Positions 1-11,200 of a DNA stretch of 64,000 nt are shown one piece after another. The DNA is from Sympetrum striolatum. Lineage: Eukaryota > Arthropoda > Insecta > Odonata > Libellulidae. A program made the translations under genes and the position numbers. Location: NCBI GenBank assembly GCA_947579665.1, contig OX388348.1:4464001-4528000 (forward strand). The letters are read 5' to 3'. Below the pieces are notes generated by a model. That model worked only from the letters and a program-made list of their open reading frames with translations, did no database searches and was not told where the DNA came from. The first letter of the stretch is position 1. Each line of letters opens with the position of its first letter.

Positions 1-923
1 TTAAATCAATTAAAAATTGGAATTCTACTAAAATAAAAATGCTACAAAAGAATATTAACAGAATAGAATCTGTTGTTAGTGAACTTTCTTGAATGAGAAT
101 ATATAGTCTCATCAAAATATCCTTATGTATGAAATACACTTATAAGACAAAACATTTATGATTTATAGATTTCCAGTTACCTCAAAGTTGTTTTGAATGA
201 AATTGCATTTCAGTCTAGAATACAAAAATCTTGTTAATATCATTATAGCATTATTTTTTATTAAAAGTATCAGTTTTTGGTTGGACCCAAGGATAAATAG
301 TAAAGAAAATGATGACATGGCCTGGACTTGAACCCAGCTCTCCCAAAAAATCACTGGGACCTGAACCCAGGTCAAGACATGGTGATTTTTTTAAAGCTAC
401 TGTTTATCTGTGGGTTTATTCATTTTATTGATATAAAATATTTAAAATAAATGAGGATTAAGGTTTTAAAGGTCTATATAAGAGATATATTTTATAAATA
501 CCTGAATTTAAGGGATACATTACACTGCCCTGTCCAGCTGGCAGTTGCTCAACCTGACAAAGTGTTTCAGTGGGCATTTCTCTCCTGTTTTTTTTCTCTT
601 GGAGCCTTTTTTCACCAAACTGATACGTGGAATGCCGAAGGAAATTGCTTGTGATGAAAATTTTGTACTTTTAGCATTATAGTTCTGAAGTTATGAACCC
701 TAATATTAAATTAGTATCTTTGGTAATATTGCAGCATACTGTTTAGTTTAATTAAAACAATCCTTTAATATTTTATTTTAATATTTAAAATTAAATCCAA
801 GAAACCTGTTTTATTTCAGCCATCAATTACTCATTCAATTACCCATTCCTTTGATAATTAAAGCACAGCTAGTACAAGAGAAGTTAATGAATATGCTGAC
901 ATCTCATGTGTTTCTAATTTCAG
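1..923 (+). other. intron sequence upstream of the first visible NKCC exon; paired B-box-like motifs
   Basis: AT-rich DNA without an exon I can support. On the minus strand two 14-base motifs, CTGGGTTCAAGTCC (324-337) and CTGGGTTCAGGTCC (357-370), resemble the tRNA B-box and lie 33 bp apart. They may be the remains of a tRNA-derived SINE. No A-box partner or target duplication is evident. Confidence 0.4.
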
Positions 924-1033
924 AGGCATTGGTGGCACAGCTTTAGACAATGACATCCTCAACAGACTGACCTACTTCAGACGGAAGCAAGGAAAGGGTG
1001 TGATTGATGTGTGGTGGCTGTATGATGATGGAG
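924..1033 (+). CDS. NKCC: NKCC exon (first in window)
   Basis: Acceptor ...ttcag at 919-923 and donor gtagg at 1034. Base 924 completes a codon from an upstream exon, then the frame reads [15 protein letters not shown], a basic stretch, and [10 protein letters not shown]. It ends in phase 1. The WW-LYDDGG block is the family hallmark just before the second half of the C-terminal domain. Confidence 0.93.
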
Positions 1034-4000
1034 GTAGGAATTTATAACTTGTTTCTAACTGGTTGGCCTATGTGATGACCTTATACTATTTCGTATAAGT
1101 TAAAACAATATGCATGACTGTGATATGGGAATTACTATGATAAGGGATTATAGCATTAATTTTTTACTTTAAATATATATAAACTAAGCGCATACCATTC
1201 TGCTCCTAGTAGAGATGTGCCAGCCTCTCTCCTCTAACATAATTTCTTATTATTTTCTATCTGCACATGTATTCTTATTTATATAATTTTACACATGTTA
1301 ATTTTTAAAGTATATATAATCCCGCTCATTAGCTCACTCAGCAAGGTTTTGTTCTTCTACCTCTCCTTTTTAATCCCAAATACCATTTCCAGTCATTCAC
1401 TCTAACAGCATTCAGTTTCCTCTAAATCCTCTCTTTGCAAATCCATGTTTCACTACTTTTAAATAGGAAATCCATAATACTTGGGTTTTCAAATACTTGG
1501 ATAACAGTTAATTGTAAATGTAAACCAGGTATTAGGGTAATTGAGTTTTCTAAGAAATGACTATTGGTCTATTTAAACGCCTCAAATAAATCTAGGGTGG
1601 CTTGGAATATCCTAAATGAAACTTTGGTTTTAAATTATGTGCTTGATAAATTGTTGAAAAGGAGAAACAGACTATGTATAGAAGAGTGCATGTTCCAAAC
1701 CTTTTTATGGCAACAAAATGTGTGTATATTAGGGAATTTGTGAAAGTAAATTATATTGATTTGATATGGAGTTTATGAGGAACATGAATGGTAAAAATGA
1801 ATGATAGAGATGAGATTGAGATCGGAATGTTATGACAGAATAGTTCTGCTTGAGGAGATCTTAGTTTTTTGGTATGCTTTAATTAACAATCGCAGTGATA
1901 GAGGGCCTATTCATCCATGAATAATAATCTTTGCCAAATATAATTGCCAGCTTATTAAAAAAAATAACATTGATCAAGTTCTCTGTAATTGAATTCTGTT
2001 TATTTTCTGAGTCAATTTTGCTTGCCTACACTATATCCCTCAAAAGGTCAATAAATACATAAATGCCATCTTGATAATTTCAATGTTCATACTGTGTGAT
2101 GTGTGAGAGATTATGTATAATTATAAGTTACATTCTTACATCAAGTAACATCTTTCATTTAACTGACTATAAATGCTCATTTCATGTATTTATTGAGTAT
2201 ATATTTTTTGCCAACATTGAATATTCTAAAGTAAACTTATGCACAAATGTATAAAACAAGTTATATATCAACCATATTTTAAAATTGGCTTGACTTTCTA
2301 AAATCCATTTATTATATTTATTAATGTACTTTTTGTTGGGTTTGGTGGTTGTTTCAATATCGTTGGTTTGAACACTAATAAGAGTTTCTTATTTAATAAA
2401 GGATTGACCTTACTTCTGCCTTACCTCATCAATACAAGAAATAATTGGGCAGGTTGCAGATTAAGAGTGTTTGCCCTAGCCAACTCAAAGGATAATTTGG
2501 AAATGGAGCAGATAAGGTTGGATATAAGGAAATTGCTTTAATTATGAAAGTAAATATAGAAAATCTATGATTGAGTGATATTAATATGATTTACACAGCT
2601 TAGAACTGTCAATGTATGATGAATAAGAGCTGAAGTAATAGAAATAGAAATGATAAACAAACTTTGTTATTTCCACAATCAAAATTTTTTATTGTGGGAA
2701 TTACAATGTTTGTTTATCATTTCTAATGTCATTCCACAAAGTATGGATAGAGAACTTAGATTTTATTCTGAAGTAATATATTTATTAATAATGTTTTTTA
2801 TTTATTAACAACAAATCGAAAATTAATATTTTGATGATTATTAGGAGTAATTATTTTGATCGATTCTGATGATTATGTGGAATAATATTAAATGAATAAA
2901 CACTTCTAGCTCTTCTTCGTCTCAGCACTATTCACCATAATGCTTGCCAGGTAATGGTTAAGAAAATAAAAATTTCTACTTAAAAATCTTTGTCACATTA
3001 TCCCTATACTATACATAGTATAGAAATATACCCAATGTGACCTGTATGTCAATGAAAGTCATGTTAATGACCACTCCAAAGAATCTATTAGTAAATATGG
3101 CAACAAAAATATGTTATTAAACATATTAAAAATATATTATTTTCCGTTATGAATTAGTATATCCAAAAATAGCATTATATTTACTTTTGGGAAATCAAAC
3201 CACTGATTCATGTTAATTGCTTTCAATCATGATGGGGTCCCTGCATTTGTTTCATCGGTTTAAAATTATATTAAATTGATAGATCTGGGTTCCGATCTGT
3301 TCTGCATCTGTTTGCTTTTGTATTTCAATTTCCAATCCATTATTGATTGGATATTTGAAAATCTGGCCCTGAAAGGCATTGGTATAATTTTTTCAGTTCA
3401 CTGATGACCATATGATAAGTTATGTTCATTTGACCACTTATCAGTGGAGCAGCATCAAAAAATATCGAATCAGAAAATCCCAAATCATCACCTTACTCTG
3501 CAAATGATTTGTTTGTTCTTATCTTCTTTTATGTCAGGTATATCTGTGTCTTTTTCAATGAAATATGCTTGAGGTATATGTCTACAACATAAAACGGAGT
3601 TTGAGGAAAACCTAAATAAAGACGAGGACATTTCTTAATGTGGTAAATGGTTATTTTCTGTGACTTGTCTTCCACATTTTTATCATCATCTAAGTCAGGA
3701 TCATCCAGTGGCAGATCCAATGGGGGGGAAAAGGGGGGAATTTCCCAAATCCAAGAGAATATATTTTCCGAGGCAAATAATTTAATACTTATAAGTATTA
3801 AATTATTGGCCTTGGAAATTATCGTCTATAGATGACGCGTGACGGTTGTCGGAGTAATGTTGCCGCATGCTCTTGGCCCTTTACACGAGGACATTCTGTG
3901 CTGCTTCCAAGTCGCGCCACTCATAGCTGAACATTGTTTCAAATGGAAGAGTTCACACAAGTCAGACGCGCCACTGAACGCAGCCGTAGCCGCCATTCAG

Positions 4001-7000
4001 TCGCATGCGGTGGCGATGCTGACCCTGAGACAACATTGTAACGCCTGGTTGTAAGGAAGAAACACAATGCTTGAAATCGGCGACTGTTTTGCACTGGAAG
4101 TTCTACTTTGTCTACTCCTCTTCTCCCTCGAATGACTGAAGCTAAAGTTCCCCCCCCACTCACTATGGCCCTTCCTGGAAGTTCCCCCCCCAAAATTTAT
4201 GCTTGGATATGCCCCTGGGATCATCAGGATCAGTTTTTTCATCTTCACAATTATCACAGAGAGATTTAGTTTATTTGGTAAAACAGCTTGACTATTTGAC
4301 TCTCATTTGATGTTGCATTCAGAATGTTTGCTTCTATAATGGCTCCAAGCTTGCACATCAATGGACTTGCCTGCTTCATTCTAGTTTTTGCTTCTCTCAA
4401 AACTGCTATCTTCAAATGTGGAAGGTAAAGTTCCTGTTATTGATACTGGAATACTGTCATTTATTTCACTGAGTAATTGCTTTTTTCACATTCTTCTATT
4501 GTTGATTTACTTAACCTCTTTTTGGCTGCAGACCTTGGAAGTGATGGGAAAGCTCTTTGCCTGTCAGACTGGCAGGAAAATATATGAGGTACAATGTGTT
4601 TTTTTCTTACAATTTATCACCCATCAATTTGTACTTCAAATAATTTTTAATAAAATCACTTTCTCAAGTGCACTACTAGTCGTGTTTTTACATAAGGACA
4701 CAATGCAATATTTAAATCTTGGCATAATGCTATCATAAAACTAGTTGATAATGTAAAACAAACGTTAATACCTAACATATAGAGGCTTTTGTAGGTATTA
4801 CTAAAATAAAGATACATTTATAATGGCTTAAAAAATAATGCCATTGTAAATTAACACAACCAAATGACCACTTACTAACAACTGACATCAAACCAGCCTA
4901 CATGCAAAATGTACAGCATGAGGGGTACTACGTCGCAACATGGAAGATGGTCGTTTTTGCAGAAAATGCAAAAGACAATTTTATTTAATAAATAGCTCCA
5001 AAAATACTGTGAATTGAACCTTATAACTCTTGATAATTTTTAATTTATACTTTATTCATTGAATCCACAAATGAAAAAAATTATGCAGGGAACTCATTCC
5101 AGGAACTCTGACAGAATTTCACTAATAAGGGCTATAGATTTAAAAAAATAAAATTAATATTGAAAACTTTCCAATTGCAGTATAGCTAACCTGCTCTCCA
5201 AATTCAGAATAGACTATTCTGACCTTACAATGATTCGAGACATAACACAAAGACCACAAGATGCAAGTAAAGCTTTCTTTGCAAGTCTTATCCAGAACTT
5301 TAGAGGAAGGAAGACAGGAACCCCAGAAAATGAAACTGGTAAATAGAAGTTAATTCTGTATATTACAATATTTGTTTGGATATGTGGATGTTAAAATTAT
5401 GTTTCTATCATTCTATTCTTCTTGCTTAATAATGAATTACCATTTAATCAGTTATTATTGAGCATATCCAATGAAAACAGTAATAAATTTGATGTTTCGT
5501 AGCTGTGAATCAAGCGGTGTTAATAAAAATCAATCATTGTTAATGTGTCAATCAAGTTAATGTTAATAAAGATCATACAAAATATATAAAGATATTCATA
5601 AAACATGTTAGTAAGAGATAAAATTGTCAATCTTCAAATATGATATGAAATGCTAACATCTTAAGATATATCTGATTTCTTTTCATAAATTATCTTAAAT
5701 ACATAAGGATATAAATTACTCCTTCATAAAAATGATCTTTATAACATCAAGTTTGTGATTCTTATTTTGAACTGAATGGCTTTTTCTGAAATAACATTTT
5801 TATAAATCAATTACCAAAATATTCTCTCTTCTAGCTGCAGAGAATGTCATATCTGAAAGTGAACTTACTGCTCAAAGAGAAAAGACAGCACGTCACCTTC
5901 GGTTGAGAGAACTTCTATTAGAAAATTCTAAGGATTCTAATCTCGTTGTCATGTGAGTATTTGAACCATCTATACATGGTACATGAACTAAACTAGTTAT
6001 AAATAAATTACTGTCAAAAATATCCTCCTCGCTTAAAACTTTATCTGAATTATTTTTAACTCAGACATTTCAATCCGACATTGGATGTAGGCCTCCTCAA
6101 GTACTTTCCAATTTTCTCAGTCCTGAGCTTCTTGTCGCCACGTTACACCTAAGTACTTGTTGATATCTCTATTCCACCTGTCCATAGGTCTTCTTCTTGG
6201 TCTCTTCACATCTCTTGGTATCCAATTGAGAACTGCAGATGTCCAACGGTTGTCATTTCTTCTCGCAACATGGCTGGCCTACCTCCATTGTAGTGATCTT
6301 ACCCTATCTATGAAGTCTGTAACTCCAGTCATTATTCTCACCAAAGTGTTGCTTCTAGTGATTCCCGGCATACAGCGCTCCATGCTCCTTTGCGTTTTCT
6401 GAAGTCGCTGGGTTATTGCAGCATTTAACACCTAAGTTTCACTACTGAAGGTCAGGACAGGTAAAATGCATTGGTCGAAGACCTTCCTCTTTAAAACTAT
6501 TGGCATTCTCGACTTCAGAATGTGAGCGTTCTTGCCAAATGCGCTCCAGCCAAGTTTCATTCTTCATCACCTCTTCCGGGAGAATTGACAGGAGATTTTG
6601 TGAGCTTTGGCTTTCCTCATGGTTTTCCACTTTCGAATTTCCCATCTTCTTGTACATGTTGCCAAAGTAATCTCCTATAGTGCTCAATATTGCTGGTCTG
6701 TTATATGTTGTTGTGCCATCTCCCTTCTGTAAGGCTAAAATCTGTTTCTTAACAATTGCTTGGCGTCCTCTGGCCCTTTTTATGCTCTTGTTATTTTCTA
6801 TGGCCTCTTGCACAACCTTTTCATTAAAATTCCTCACATTATCCTTGATTGCTACACTGATGGCTTTGCAAAGCTCAGTATATTCGTTGTTATCTCTTGG
6901 AGTGTATGAATTCTTCAGTTCCTTCCATCGTTACATCATTTGCTGAGTTCTATCACTAAACTTCTTATCCTTAGGTTATATTGGCATGCTTGGCTACTTC

Positions 7001-10000
7001 TTTTGCCACATTCTTCACGACTTCCACATAACTTTGGTTTCAAGCTCTTACTCCTAAAGTGCTGAGAATCTATTTCTTAGTTCCAACTGAAACTGCTTCT
7101 TGTTATCTGATAGCTTACCGATATTTATTTCATCTTTATTGCAAGAAATCAACTTCTTTCGTTCCATTCGAGGTTAATATTAATTTTGCATCTAAGAATT
7201 CTGTGGTCACATCCAGTGTTGAAGTTATTCAAAACTTCACAGTTTGTTACAGTGTAGAGTCTGTTTACCAATATGTAGTCTATTTCATTTTTTTTCCATT
7301 GGGACCTCTCCTCGTCCATTTCTTTGTAGGATTTTTCTTAAAGTATGTATTTGAAATATACATATTGGTGCATTCTGCAAACTCTACTAAGCGGCGACCT
7401 CGCTCATTTCTCTGGCCCAGTCCGTACTGTCCTGTGACAGTGTCATCAGCTTTCTGCTGACCTACACAAGCATCAAAATCTCCCATAATGACTTTGTAGT
7501 AGTGGGCCTCCTTGTCATGCTCAGTGCCGAGAGTTTGGTAGAAGTTTTCAATTTCCTCTTCGCTGCTTGCCGCTGTTGGTGCGTAGACTTGGATGACCTG
7601 TACTGAGTAACGCTCATTGATCTTTAGTGTGAGTTTACAAATTCTATCTGATACACCTTCGATTTTTACCACATTATCCTTCCATCTCTTGTTGATCAAG
7701 AATCCAACGCCTCCATTTCTTCTATCCTCGGTACCTCTGTAAAAGAATAAATGTCCTTCCTTCAGTTTTAGAAGCTCTTCTGATTTTCTTCTGACTTCAC
7801 TGAGACTGATGACATCCCATTTTATCTTCTTTGCTTCTTTAAGTAGTTCCAGCAATCGTTCTTCACTCTTCAAGCTGCGGCAGTTGTAGGTTGTGAATTG
7901 CAGGGTAATAATTCTTTTCTTCATGATGGACCTCTTTAATGCCACCACCTCCTGACATCCGAATGGGTGGTGCTTTTACGTCCGGATAAATTTCCATTAA
8001 AGAAGCTCATCATGAAAATTGTACTTGTATTTGGGGGGGTTAGGACAATGATTCACCAGGCTGTCCTACTGCCGGTTGGTGAATACCACTTTCATAATTT
8101 GGCTGGAGCTATGAACCTGGGCTATGCATTGCCTCCAACCTCTGTTAACACTGCAAAAACTGCAGCGGTGATGAGGAGGGGATATATACATACACACACA
8201 CACACTAGCAAATTCCCCCATCAAAAATAACAGAATTTAATTTAAATTTAGTTACCAAAAATATAAATTAGTTATAAGTTTTCTGATCTTCAATATTATA
8301 TGCTTCCTTCACATAAAAAGTAGCAACCCAAAATAAAATCTCTCTTGATCATTATGGCTGTAAAACCTGGATACAACTTTATCTTCTCCTCTCTGACTTG
8401 GTTTCCAAATAGTTCTCTCATGTTCAAAATCACAATACATAGTAGGGAATATCTGTATAAAGTTATTCTCTTCCCTTCTCATCGCTTTTCTTCAAAAGAA
8501 ATGAAGCATTTAACATAGTATTGTGTGAGTGTGTATACATGTGTATTGTAGCAAAAATAATAATGACGCTAATTATCAAGTAAGTTTCTATAATCAACTG
8601 CTTCTTTATAACTTTTGTATGTTTTCTTTCCAACAGTTTACAGATCTTCAAAATTACGCGCTCCATTAACATACATAAGTAGTAACTGAAAATGAAATTA
8701 CATTTAATCTTAAAATCATTAAAAAATACTGGGAATTTACAATGTTTTTAAAATAAAATAATTTATCATTCAAACCATTAGATATTAGCAAACCAGAAGA
8801 TTGAAAGAGCTGTTTAGTATAATTGGCATCAAATAAGAGCAGAATTCATTCTAAAAATTTTGGTCCTTTTTATTTATTAAGCATTTATATTCATTTACTA
8901 GGAATAGAATACAAATTTAGTGCTTGATTATTGTCATAATATAGTATTTGTTTATTTGATTGCTAGAAAAATATTGCATTTGTATACATTGTTACCTTTC
9001 GATTGATGGCAAAGTGTCCCGTGATCTTGGGAACGAAAACATTAATCACATAAGATTTTATTCAAAAAGCAAAATTTTAAACCTACATCACAAATTACCA
9101 AACTCCATGGGTACAAAATTCTCCCCTAATGGTAGAATTTTACCCTCACCTGGTGTCGAATTCACGCACTTTTGGTGATATTTCTATGGTTCTTAATGTA
9201 GAGAGTGGGTCTTCTGGGACCTCCTTGATTTTTTTGTATTCTATATTCTACCAGAAAGTTATTTAAGATTATTTTCGAAAAAACTCCAAAATGGCTGTAT
9301 TTTGTCCCTGCTATTTATGTTGCAGGGTTTGTTGCATATGTTGGGATCTCAGTAAACCCTCCTTTTCATAAGTTCTGGCATTAGTTTCTACAGTTAATTT
9401 GGTATGGACTTAAATCCTGTGCATTCTAATGAGAAAACCGATGAGCTTATAGGGTAAAAATTGCCCTGGTCACCAGGGGGCAGGCTGTATGTTTACCACA
9501 AAGAAATTTTACGTAAATGTCATTTATTTTGCCACAGTTCTCTTAATTTTGATCCAAAAAGCATATTATACAACCAAAATAATAATCTTTATCAATTTCC
9601 TTTCTTATGATACTTTTTTTTGATTTTTTACGACTTTAATTTCTGATTTAGTTCTGCACAAGAAAAAATTTCTGCAATCAAGGAAATTAAACTTCACATA
9701 CACATCTTATGAGAAACAATGAAGTCATCCAGAATTGTTAGAGTATGTCTCCTCCTTTTATCATTTGTAAATATGAGTTCGAATGTTCAACATTATTATG
9801 GTATAAAAATATATAGTTATGCATCAATTGATTACAATTAGTAAATCCTAGAAATGGAAATATAATTCTGTGTAAAAAATTACACAAAAAATGAAGTTTT
9901 GTTCTATTGTAAAAATATCACTGTAAAATTTTATCCAAATTCTGTTTGTTTTTTTTTTGATAGCCTGCAGGTGTAACAATAAGACAGTATAATCTGCTTG

Positions 10001-10510
10001 ATTTCTGGCATCGTTTTTTGATTTACCTAGAAGCTCACTCATTACAAACTGTAATTTATGTACACACATTTATATACATAATTATGTATGTATATTGTAA
10101 TTACGTAATAATTAATGTCATCAATTTAATCTGTTCTCCCTAATTTTTCACAAAATGTCCACTGGTATGTTGACCTCATCTCTTTGATGGACTACCAATG
10201 AAGGGAATTTTACATAAAGTAAACTAACATAACACAACTCTATAATTCTTACCTAGCTATCAGAGCTGCTCTATAGAAAACATAAATCAGGGAGCGGCTC
10301 CCCATAAATTCACTACTGCAGTATATAATATCTATAGTCCCCTTATTTAGGCTGTACTTCCAATGCTATTGCAGGACCCTTCCGGTTCCTCGACGTGGTG
10401 CCGTATCAGCCCCTCTATACATGGCTTGGGTGGAGACATTGACCCGGGGAATGCCTCCATTCCTTTTGATTAGAGGAAACCAGACATCTGTGCTCACTTT
10501 CTACTCATAA
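924..10510 (+). CDS. NKCC: Na-K-Cl cotransporter (SLC12 family), C-terminal part, five exons
   Basis: Five exons (924-1033, 2402-2516, 5181-5338, 5835-5952, 10375-10510) join in frame through GT-AG introns and encode about 211 residues ending at a TAA. The product is the cytoplasmic C-terminal domain of an electroneutral cation-chloride cotransporter, a plasma membrane carrier that moves chloride with sodium and potassium. Diagnostic strings are [11 protein letters not shown] followed by [41 protein letters not shown] then [18 protein letters not shown], and the family-typical tail SVLTFYS. Known insect and vertebrate NKCC proteins carry these blocks in this order. The membrane-spanning half and the start lie to the left, outside the window. 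Introns are AT-rich and hold a hAT MITE and an RTE LINE. I cannot tell from the tail alone whether it is the NKCC1-like or another NKCC/NCC paralogue. Confidence 0.95.
2402..2516 (+). CDS. NKCC: NKCC exon
   Basis: The acceptor is aataaag at 2395-2401, with a poor pyrimidine tract; the donor gt is at 2517. It reads [17 protein letters not shown], then [18 protein letters not shown], ending in phase 2. The [12 protein letters not shown] junction is restored exactly across the intron, which fixes both splice sites. Confidence 0.92.
2646..2724. repeat. 79-nt near-perfect hairpin in an NKCC intron
   Basis: Two arms of about 34 bases (AGAAATGATAAACAAAC at the left, its complement at 2,708-2,724) pair with about three mismatches around a 10-11-base AT-rich loop. 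Size and shape are those of a miRNA precursor or a tiny palindromic MITE. It lies in the intron 2,517-5,180, in sense with the host gene on one strand. Confidence 0.6.
3706..4217. mobile_element. non-autonomous hAT element (MITE), 512 bp
   Basis: The element begins CAGTGGCAGATCCAA and ends with the complement of CAGGGGCATATCCAAG. It is flanked by perfect 8-bp direct repeats GGATCATC (3,698-3,705 and 4,218-4,225). CAGTGG-type ends with 8-bp duplications are characteristic of hAT transposons. Long C and G runs lie just inside both ends. The interior is more GC-rich than the surrounding intron and encodes no transposase that I can see. Confidence 0.88.
5181..5338 (+). CDS. NKCC: NKCC exon
   Basis: Acceptor ccaattgcag, donor gtaaat. 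It reads [32 protein letters not shown], then a less conserved basic and acidic stretch ending PENET. The [12 protein letters not shown] block is conserved from insects to vertebrates. Confidence 0.94.
5835..5952 (+). CDS. NKCC: NKCC exon
   Basis: Acceptor cttctag, donor gtgagt. It reads [31 protein letters not shown] and KDSNLVV, ending two bases into the methionine codon that the last exon completes. The following intron is 4.4 kb and carries the RTE insertion. Confidence 0.94.
6060..6840 (-). pseudogene. linker and C-terminal remnants of the RTE polyprotein
   Basis: A 131-codon open stretch (6,442-6,837) reads an RTE linker ([12 protein letters not shown], then [10 protein letters not shown]) and then runs abruptly into the region that normally follows the reverse transcriptase palm. 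Beyond it, in another frame, come [26 protein letters not shown] and a [13 protein letters not shown] tail, with stops. This supports a single large deletion plus later frameshifts. Confidence 0.75.
7280..7948 (-). pseudogene. endonuclease domain of RTE LINE ORF
   Basis: An open stretch of about 222 codons encodes an exonuclease-endonuclease-phosphatase fold of the kind that nicks target DNA in non-LTR retrotransposition. Visible motifs in order are TYNCRSL near residue 19, SLSEVRRK near 48 (the metal-binding glutamate), [11 protein letters not shown] near 78, VIQVYAPT near 117 and MGDFDACVG near 153. In most active relatives the last motif is GDFNA, so the usual asparagine is aspartate here. 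The frame closes in a lysine-rich stretch at 7,280, and homologous sequence continues downstream in other frames. Automated annotation often labels such fragments 'craniofacial development protein 2-like'; this is transposon sequence, not a host gene. Confidence 0.85.
8178..8206. repeat. (TA/CA)n microsatellite at the LINE 5' edge
   Basis: Short run of alternating TA and CA dinucleotides at the outer edge of the RTE element. It may mark the integration boundary. Confidence 0.7.
8207..10374 (+). other. rest of the last NKCC intron
   Basis: AT-rich intron sequence. I see no exon, transposon terminus or RNA gene here. Short open stretches are consistent with chance. Confidence 0.6.
10375..10510 (+). 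CDS. NKCC: NKCC terminal coding exon
   Basis: Acceptor ctattgcag at 10,366-10,374. The first base completes ATG, then 44 codons read [34 protein letters not shown] and [10 protein letters not shown], followed by TAA at 10,508-10,510. The PRxG and LTFYS strings are typical of the extreme C terminus of this family, so the gene ends here. Confidence 0.95.
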
Positions 10511-11200
10511 TTCACCTAAAAATTGTGGCTGTTGAATTTCAAAGAAAAGTGGAAGTGTCAGAAAGGATGCCTTGACGAGAGGACTGCAAGCTGTGACCTC
10601 AATGTGCCCTATTCTCAGAAAAGGACACTTGTTTCAGTGAGCACACGGCGCATTTGCTATTTTCTTTAATTGGGAAGAAGCATTTTCTGAGTGCTGAGTT
10701 TTGAGTTTCCTCATAGGAGATTCAGTGGCCTAAAGATGCCTATCCCGTATACATTCGAAAGAATGATGACAAAACCTTGGTTGCAAAAATTTTGCGCAAG
10801 TTTGTTTGATCTAAGTGATCTTCTGACAGCTGATGATTGAGCTGTGCTTCGGAAGGTGGAGGACATAGCTCGTAAGCATAATCTTGTTTGAATAAATAAA
10901 TTGCCTTCGCAACCATGCTGAAGATGTTTTGATGGAATACTGCTGCCATCCAACGCGGGAATGCATTTGCTGACTGAGTGGTGAGAAAAATAGGATGGAG
11001 AACCACAGCCAACTTCATGGCCAACTTGCAAAATTTTGGCAATATCCTGGTGGAATTACTGGAACTCATTTTGTAAGAGAAGGCCGCTTATCCTTCTTTG
11101 GTGATATTCGTATTGAGAAGGAAAGCAGCCTGGGTTGAAGTGTATAATAACCAGGACTTGTCCATTCAAAGAAACATTAATATATTTGGCCTAAACTTAT
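10511..11200 (+). other. probable NKCC 3' UTR
   Basis: Sequence directly after the NKCC stop, less AT-rich than the intron. Overlapping AATAAA signals at 10,891-10,900 could serve cleavage and polyadenylation, which would give a UTR of roughly 400 bases. A 109-codon open frame on the opposite strand (10,740-11,069) matches no family I recognise and is probably chance. Confidence 0.45.
10891..10900 (+). terminator. candidate polyadenylation signals (two overlapping AATAAA)
   Basis: AATAAATAAA lies 381 bases after the NKCC stop codon, the first canonical hexamers downstream. Placement fits, but no GU-rich element is obvious. Confidence 0.35.

Larger units (their letters stand above)
6060..8200 (-). 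mobile_element. RTE-type LINE, internally deleted
   Basis: The minus strand carries, in order, a 5' leader (about 7,950-8,200), an apurinic endonuclease domain (7,280-7,948), a linker region (6,590-7,280, several frames) and the extreme 3' end of an RTE-like polyprotein (about 6,060-6,580) with remnants such as QCILPVLTF and RWTSAVLNW. The central reverse transcriptase palm, including the catalytic YxDD region, is absent. The linker is joined directly to the thumb and tail region near 6,580, so the element has a large internal deletion and is dead. It sits antisense in the last NKCC intron. Confidence 0.85.

Noticed and set aside
4528..4591. Exon-like segment between ctgcag and gaggtacaa in an NKCC intron
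   Set aside because: The flanking exons join in frame without it and its translation has no counterpart in the family.
7280..7948. Host endonuclease gene ('craniofacial development protein 2-like')
   Set aside because: The flanking linker and tail remnants show it is the endonuclease domain of an RTE LINE.
10598..10640. A stretch reading MCPILRKGH, resembling the MTLPxPRKG block of NKCC
   Set aside because: It is followed by a stop. The genuine exon with the full tail lies just upstream at 10,375-10,510, so this UTR match is coincidental.
10740..11069. 109-codon minus-strand frame as a gene
   Set aside because: Lies opposite the NKCC 3' UTR, has no recognisable domain, and overlaps another frame of similar length.
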